The notes beneath the pieces were generated by a model. That model saw only the letters and a list, made by a program, of their open reading frames with translations. It did no database searches and had not been told where the DNA came from. Of a stretch of DNA of 9,831 nt, positions 5,975 to 9,831 are shown piece after piece. Position 1 is the first letter of the stretch; the number at the start of each line of letters is the position of its first letter. A program made the position numbers and the translations under genes. The stretch is from Candidatus Thorarchaeota archaeon (GTDB lineage: Archaea; Asgardarchaeota; Thorarchaeia; Thorarchaeales; Thorarchaeaceae): NCBI GenBank assembly GCA_016841005.1, contig JAEORG010000336.1, positions 1-9,831 on the forward strand. The letters run 5' to 3'.

Positions 5975-7230
5975 TCCTGTAATTTCGGTGTGAGAATTTC
6001 ATTCGCTCCTTCTCCAGTTAAAGTAAAACCGAGTGCGAGAAGAACGATCATCAATCCTGGAAAACTTGAGATCCACCAAGCACCAACTATTATGACATCA
6101 AATCCAAGAGTCAAATCCCAGCCCCAATCTGCAATGTCTATTGGTAATCCCAGTCCAACAAATGTGAGACCAGCAGCAGTAAGAATGGCATCTGCAAAAT
6201 TTATTGACATGATGACGAATGCTGATGGCACAACATTGGGCAGTATATATCGAAGTAGAATTTCTCTATCCCGAGCTCCCATCACTATTGCAGCTTCGAC
6301 ATAGGGCAATTCTCTAACAGTAAACACCTGACTTCGTATAATTCTGAAATACGATGGAACGTACACTACAGCAATGGATATAGCCATATTCACTACTCCA
6401 GGACCAAGCATAGCGGAAATTGCAATAGCTAGAACAAAACCTGGAAATGCAAACATACTATCCATGAACAAACCAATGATGCGGTCAAGATTTCCTCCCC
6501 TGTAAGCAGAAAGAAGGCCCAAAGGTACCCCCACACTAAAGCATACTATTACAGAAAGCATAGCCACCTGTAACATAGTAACTCCCCCAGCTACTACTCG
6601 ACTAAGCATATCCTGACCTAAGGATGTCGTACCAAGCGGAAAATTTGGGTTGGGTGGTTCACGAATACCACCTACATTGATAGAGAACGGATTGTAGGGG
6701 ACAATCCAGTATGCTATGACCGTCATATAGATCATAGCAAAGACAATCAGTAAACCAGAAGTCGCAAGAATTCCGGGAGAACCACGTAGTTTGAGTTTTG
6801 GATATCCGTCATATGCGACAAGTAATAGGAGGGAAAGAATGAATCCCCCTGCAAGAACAACACCCCAAAAACCAATGGGATTAGTGGGAATGATGAAGAA
6901 GCTTAGAGGAAGAATACACAATGCAATAACCATAAAGACCGCGGCAAGTCTGATTAGTGAACTTCTCTCGAGCAAATCAGGTTTTTGAAACCGATTCTTT
7001 AAGAGAAATGACACATATAAAATGGAAAAGGATAGAACGAAAGTCCCTAAAACTACTTGGAGTCCAACTCCGCTATTTGCATTTATTGCTAATCCAATCA
7101 ACGCTGCAACCAATGATAAGGTAAATGCTGTGAGGGAAAAGACAGCTAACCACATTCTTCTAGAATACTCTTTCATCTCTTCTTTTTTGGCCCCCATATG
7201 AAAGAATATACCACTCAACAACTGACTCAT
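5971..7230 (-). CDS. oppC: ABC transporter permease OppC/DppC with extended N-terminus
   Basis: This is the second channel-forming permease of the importer, 419 residues from ATG 7230. I prefer this start because AAGGA (7245-7241) lies 10 nt upstream and it follows the oppB stop by 13 nt. A more upstream ATG at 7284 would overlap the conserved end of oppB. From about residue 152 it is a standard OppC: one membrane segment (152-176), then LGTTSLGQDMLSRV, which is typical of OppC, and a permease domain (about 214-419). The coupling motif EAAIVMGARDREILL (from 312) contacts the ATPases. Before this there are four additional hydrophobic segments, roughly 27-50, 57-77, 93-114 and 120-139, in an extension of about 130-150 residues. 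Usual OppC proteins are near 300 residues, with one segment before the core. The extension has no motif I recognise. Assignment to OppC is firm; the extension's role is unknown. Confidence 0.93.
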   Translation of the reverse strand: MSQLLSGIFFHMGAKKEEMKEYSRRMWLAVFSLTAFTLSLVAALIGLAINANSGVGLQVVLGTFVLSFSILYVSFLLKNRFQKPDLLERSSLIRLAAVFMVIALCILPLSFFIIPTNPIGFWGVVLAGGFILSLLLLVAYDGYPKLKLRGSPGILATSGLLIVFAMIYMTVIAYWIVPYNPFSINVGGIREPPNPNFPLGTTSLGQDMLSRVVAGGVTMLQVAMLSVIVCFSVGVPLGLLSAYRGGNLDRIIGLFMDSMFAFPGFVLAIAISAMLGPGVVNMAISIAVVYVPSYFRIIRSQVFTVRELPYVEAAIVMGARDREILLRYILPNVVPSAFVIMSINFADAILTAAGLTFVGLGLPIDIADWGWDLTLGFDVIIVGAWWISSFPGLMIVLLALGFTLTGEGANEILTPKLQE

Positions 7231-7243
7231 ACCTTTCACATCC

Positions 7244-8254
7244 TTAGAGCCGAATCCTTGGGTCAAGGTAGGCATACAAAACATCCATCACCAAGGTTAC
7301 AATACTCACGAGTATACCAAAGAATACCACTGTACCTTGTATACCTGTATAATCACGAGAATTGATCCTATCAATTAAGTAGGTACCAAGACCCAACCAG
7401 TTGAATGTCGTTTCTGTCAGAACTGCTCCCGCCAATAACGTTGCAAACTGGAGACCAATCATTGTCAATATTGGAAGGAATGCATTTCTTAGAGCATCGC
7501 CATAGGTGATTAATGAATCAGAAAGACCCCTTGCTTCAGCGGCAACAACAAAATCTTGTCGCAGGGTTTCGAGCATATTTGTCCTTGTTAGACGCACAAA
7601 TATTCCACAGAGCACTGTTCCAAGGGTGATTGATGGAAGGATTATGTACCTAGCTGCAACAAAGAAGGCTACAGCATTTCCAGAGAGAATTGCATCAATT
7701 GTGTACATACCTGTAATGTTGGTTGGCGTAGCATAATGAGGGTCATAACGACCATTTACAGGAAATATTCCAAGTACAATTGAGAATATGTATTGAAGAA
7801 CTATCCCAAGAAAGAAAACAGGTATTGCATAAGTTACGATTCCGAAGAGCCGAATTCCATGGTCAGTAGGCTTGTCATAATTCTTTGAAGACTTCACTCC
7901 AAGTGCTATACCTAATAAAACGGCAAATAACATGGAATAGATAGTTAGCTCTAAAGTAGCTGGAAATCTATCACGAAGATGTGTACTTATAGGTGAAAAA
8001 TCAGCCATTGATGTTCCGAAATCGCCAACCAGCAGACCTCCAAGATAATTGAAATATTGTTGCCAAATGGGAACGTCTAAACCAAGTCTGGCTCGAAATG
8101 ACTCGAGAGTTGCTGGATCGACATTTTTCTCAAAATGTAATAATGCAGGATCTCCTGGAATTATTCGTAGAATTACAAACACAACTGTAAGTAAGAACAA
8201 TATCATAGGGATTGTCATTAATACCCTACCCACAATGTACGATCTGAGCGACAC
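7244..8254 (-). CDS. oppB: ABC transporter permease OppB/DppB
   Basis: This is the first channel-forming permease, 336 residues from GTG 8254. An in-frame GTG at 8263 would add three residues. I chose 8254 because GAGGTG (8266-8261) lies 6 nt before it, whereas for 8263 that ribosome site would overlap the start codon itself. It has a first membrane segment (about residues 9-30) followed by the OppB hallmark RIIPGDPA, then an extracellular loop with GLDVPIWQQYFNYL. The transmembrane permease core carries the coupling motif AAEARGLSDSLI (about 238-249), and the protein ends with the family terminus YLDPRIRL. Length and motifs match a normal DppB/OppB. It is the first gene of the tightly packed permease-ATPase block and is preceded by a 176-bp gap that holds a terminator-like hairpin and a probable promoter. 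The substrate cannot be read from the permease. Confidence 0.94.
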   Translation of the reverse strand: MSLRSYIVGRVLMTIPMILFLLTVVFVILRIIPGDPALLHFEKNVDPATLESFRARLGLDVPIWQQYFNYLGGLLVGDFGTSMADFSPISTHLRDRFPATLELTIYSMLFAVLLGIALGVKSSKNYDKPTDHGIRLFGIVTYAIPVFFLGIVLQYIFSIVLGIFPVNGRYDPHYATPTNITGMYTIDAILSGNAVAFFVAARYIILPSITLGTVLCGIFVRLTRTNMLETLRQDFVVAAEARGLSDSLITYGDALRNAFLPILTMIGLQFATLLAGAVLTETTFNWLGLGTYLIDRINSRDYTGIQGTVVFFGILVSIVTLVMDVLYAYLDPRIRL

Positions 8255-8260
8255 TATTTT

Positions 8261-8266
8261 CACCTC
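8261..8266 (-). promoter_or_regulatory. Ribosome binding site deciding the oppB start
   Basis: GAGGTG on the minus strand sits 6 nt before GTG 8254. The same bases contain the more upstream GTG candidate (8263-8261), which therefore cannot use this site. This favours GTG 8254 as the start. Confidence 0.55.
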
Positions 8267-8346
8267 TTCATTTCATTGAAACCAAGTACCGTTTCATTCT
8301 ATTCGATAGAATTTGTTAGGGAATATACATTGTCAAAAATGTTCCC
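8264..8346 (-). promoter_or_regulatory. Probable oppB promoter with inverted-repeat operators
   Basis: On the minus strand, ATGTATAT within 8330-8321 is a TATA-like element. It would place transcription start near 8300 and give a leader of about 45 nt. Three inverted repeats cluster here. GGGAA-N18-TTCCC (8319-8346), with inner ACATT/AATGT, spans the TATA region. ATTCTAT-TCG-ATAGAAT (8296-8312) is a perfect 17-bp operator-like repeat over the likely start site. TGAAAC-N8-GTTTCA (8277-8296) lies in the leader. This placement suggests regulated transcription of oppBCDF. No regulator gene is visible in the window. Confidence 0.5.
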
Positions 8347-8380
8347 TGTTAAGTAGGTTAGCACACACGCATACCTTTGA

Positions 8381-8426
8381 AGGTTACGGAAAAAGAGAGA
8401 GTTGGTGCTATACAAAGATAGCACCA
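8381..8426 (-). terminator. Hairpin plus T-rich tract after the binding-protein gene
   Basis: On the minus strand TGGTGCTAT (8426-8418) pairs perfectly with ATAGCACCA (8411-8403) around a 6-nt loop. AC, then TCTCTCTTTTTCC, follows. It begins 13 nt after the binding-protein stop. Its shape is that of an intrinsic terminator or a 3'-end stabiliser. It could let the binding protein be made in excess of the membrane subunits. Confidence 0.65.
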
Positions 8427-8439
8427 TAGAGATTCTAAA

Positions 8440-9831
8440 CTAAGTCCAGTACAAGAGCCAATGTCGCCAGTTGACTGTAATATCCAGAACGATTCCGCCA
8501 ATACCGACCTTTGTAACTGCATTGTTACGTCCTTGCCATAGAGGAATGAGAGATACCTCTTCAGCCTGTAGTTCTTGGAGGTCGTAGTAGGCAGTTTGAC
8601 GAGCTGCGTTTGTTTGAGCGCTTCTACCAGCAACCCACAGGTTGTATTGCGCGACACCACCTGCTGGATATGTATCATTATATCCGAGGTTTAGCCATGA
8701 TGCAAATGGTAAGAATCCATAGTTGTCCGGATCAATGAAGTCTGGATACCAACCATAGATGAAGACATCCATAGTTCCTGCATTACGCTGCGTTCTGTAA
8801 GTTGGCCAATCTGCGCTATGCAGTGTGACGGTAATCACACCACTCGCTTCAAGGTCACTCTTGTACACTGTGGCCTGTGCTTCACTAGATGGATAGTGTC
8901 CTGAGCTCTCATACCACAGGTCTATTACGAGCTTGTTTGTTGCATTATATCCGAATTGATTTAATGCCCATTGTGTATACGTATAGTTTGCTTCACCATA
9001 CACCTCAAAGGTTGGCAGATGATATGCCATACCATAGGGGACAACACTGTAGAGCGGATCAACAGTTCCTTCGAATACTGTTGAAGCAACATTTGTCCTA
9101 TTCAATGCAGCTGCAATTCCTCTCCTTACAAGAGTTTCATTGTATGGATAGGTTCTCTGCTGGAACAGCATGTATTGAATTGAAGCACCGACTCCATCCC
9201 AGACTTTGTAGTCACTATCGCCTCGGAAGGTTTCTACCTGTGCTGGTGTCAGATGTCTATATGCAACATCAACCTCACCAGCGGTTAGTGCTGCAGCTAA
9301 TGCTGTTTCGGAAGTATAGAATTGGATGATTATAGTGTGAGTTCTTGGTAGTGAGGAATTCCAGTAGTTTGGATGTGCCTCAAGCTTCATTAGAGTGTCA
9401 GTTCCTCCGGGTCTGTTCCATTCAGTAAGAATGTATGGTCCAAGACCATTTGGATGGTTTTCAGCTGCTGTTCTAGTTTCATTATACGCAACATAATTTG
9501 TGTCAGCCTTGTGATCTGGAGCAGTAATATATGATGCTGCACATGACATGAGCTGAAGGAATGGTGCAAATGCAATCTTAAGATTGAATTGGACAACGTA
9601 GGTTGAAACTACGACGACTTCATCGATGATATCACCATAACCCATGTTGAGCTGTGGTCCATCTTCAAGAGCCATACCTATGTTTCTATCGAATGCCCAT
9701 TTTACACAAGATGCATTGAATGGTGACCCATCCTGGAATGTCAGTCCGGTTCTGAGATTGAATGTCCATTCAGTCTTTGATGTATCGACCGTCCACGACT
9801 CTGCTAATGCGCCCCGTATATCATCAGCACT
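8440..9831 (-). CDS. oppA: Oligopeptide-type solute-binding protein (SBP family 5), N-terminus outside window
   Basis: This is the extracellular substrate-binding subunit. 463 residues are visible and the frame is open through position 9831, so the start, signal peptide and probably 70-130 residues are missing. A Met at 9675 is internal. Family-5 hallmarks are visible at once: LAESWTVD (from residue 9), then WTFNLRTGLTFQDGSPFNA (22-40) and KWAFDR (44-49). Further on are RRGIAAALNRT, the WPTYRT and GWYPDFIDPDNYGFLPF segments, and a PLWQGRN near the C-terminus. At least eight N-x-S/T sequons fit an exported, N-glycosylated archaeal protein. There is no C-terminal membrane anchor, so attachment, if any, is at the missing N-terminus. 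The permeases and ATPases downstream complete the importer. Peptides are the likeliest ligand. Archaeal members of this family can also bind oligosaccharides, and the sequence alone does not settle this. Confidence 0.93.
   Translation of the reverse strand, partial: SADDIRGALAESWTVDTSKTEWTFNLRTGLTFQDGSPFNASCVKWAFDRNIGMALEDGPQLNMGYGDIIDEVVVVSTYVVQFNLKIAFAPFLQLMSCAASYITAPDHKADTNYVAYNETRTAAENHPNGLGPYILTEWNRPGGTDTLMKLEAHPNYWNSSLPRTHTIIIQFYTSETALAAALTAGEVDVAYRHLTPAQVETFRGDSDYKVWDGVGASIQYMLFQQRTYPYNETLVRRGIAAALNRTNVASTVFEGTVDPLYSVVPYGMAYHLPTFEVYGEANYTYTQWALNQFGYNATNKLVIDLWYESSGHYPSSEAQATVYKSDLEASGVITVTLHSADWPTYRTQRNAGTMDVFIYGWYPDFIDPDNYGFLPFASWLNLGYNDTYPAGGVAQYNLWVAGRSAQTNAARQTAYYDLQELQAEEVSLIPLWQGRNNAVTKVGIGGIVLDITVNWRHWLLYWT

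Noticed and set aside
5798..6304. 168-residue plus-strand frame across oppD and oppC
   Set aside because: It is antisense to two well-supported genes and across their junction, with a low-complexity Ser/Thr-rich translation and no recognisable motif.
7231..7284. An upstream ATG (7284) as the oppC start
   Set aside because: It lies within the conserved DPRIRL end of oppB and has no ribosome site, whereas ATG 7230 has AAGGA at 10-nt spacing.
8358..8678. 106-residue minus-strand frame at the end of the binding-protein gene
   Set aside because: It overlaps the conserved C-terminus of the binding protein in another frame and runs through the terminator hairpin.
1..9831. CRISPR arrays, insertion sequences or phage genes
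   Set aside because: No regularly spaced direct repeats, transposase, integrase or phage structural motifs were seen on either strand.

Overview
The window looks like archaeal DNA, most likely from an Asgard-type archaeon. The minus strand at the left edge carries the first ~393 nt of a 16S rRNA with the archaeal GUUGAUCCUGC start and the ACGGGGTGCAGCAG block. The proteins are archaeal in style, with an N-glycosylation-rich binding protein and a HEAT-repeat M1 peptidase. Protein genes are AT-leaning and use Shine-Dalgarno (SD) sites; the rRNA is only moderately GC-rich, as in a mesophile. The phylum placement is an inference from the rRNA and was not computed.

Layout. 1-393 (-): 5' part of the 16S rRNA, leaving the window at position 1. 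394-709: its leader and promoter region, with no gene seen. 710-940 (+): a doubtful 76-residue Cys-containing ORF with a TTG start. 966-3569 (+): a complete cytosolic zinc aminopeptidase of family M1 with C-terminal HEAT repeats and a terminal coiled coil. 3578-3721 (-): a 47-residue four-cysteine zinc-finger protein, convergent with the peptidase. 3722-3969: an intergenic stretch rich in hairpins. 3970-9831 (-): a five-gene oligopeptide/dipeptide-type ABC importer, transcribed right to left as binding protein (N-terminus outside the window), permease OppB, permease OppC, ATPase OppD and ATPase OppF.

How it works together. The extracellular binding protein captures a solute, probably peptides, and delivers it to the OppB/OppC channel, which OppD/OppF drive with ATP. 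The M1 peptidase has no signal peptide and could trim imported peptides in the cytoplasm. It lies on the opposite strand with its own start signals, so the link is proximity and plausible biochemistry, not a shared operon.

Regulation. A hairpin followed by a pyrimidine/T-rich tract lies just after the binding-protein gene. The 100 bp before oppB hold three inverted repeats and a TATA-like element. oppB-C-D-F are tightly packed (overlap or gaps of 1-13 nt) and look translationally coupled. The system is a recognisable family throughout. The less ordinary points are the long membrane extension on OppC, the small zinc protein, the hairpin-rich intergenic region and the primer-mismatched 16S.
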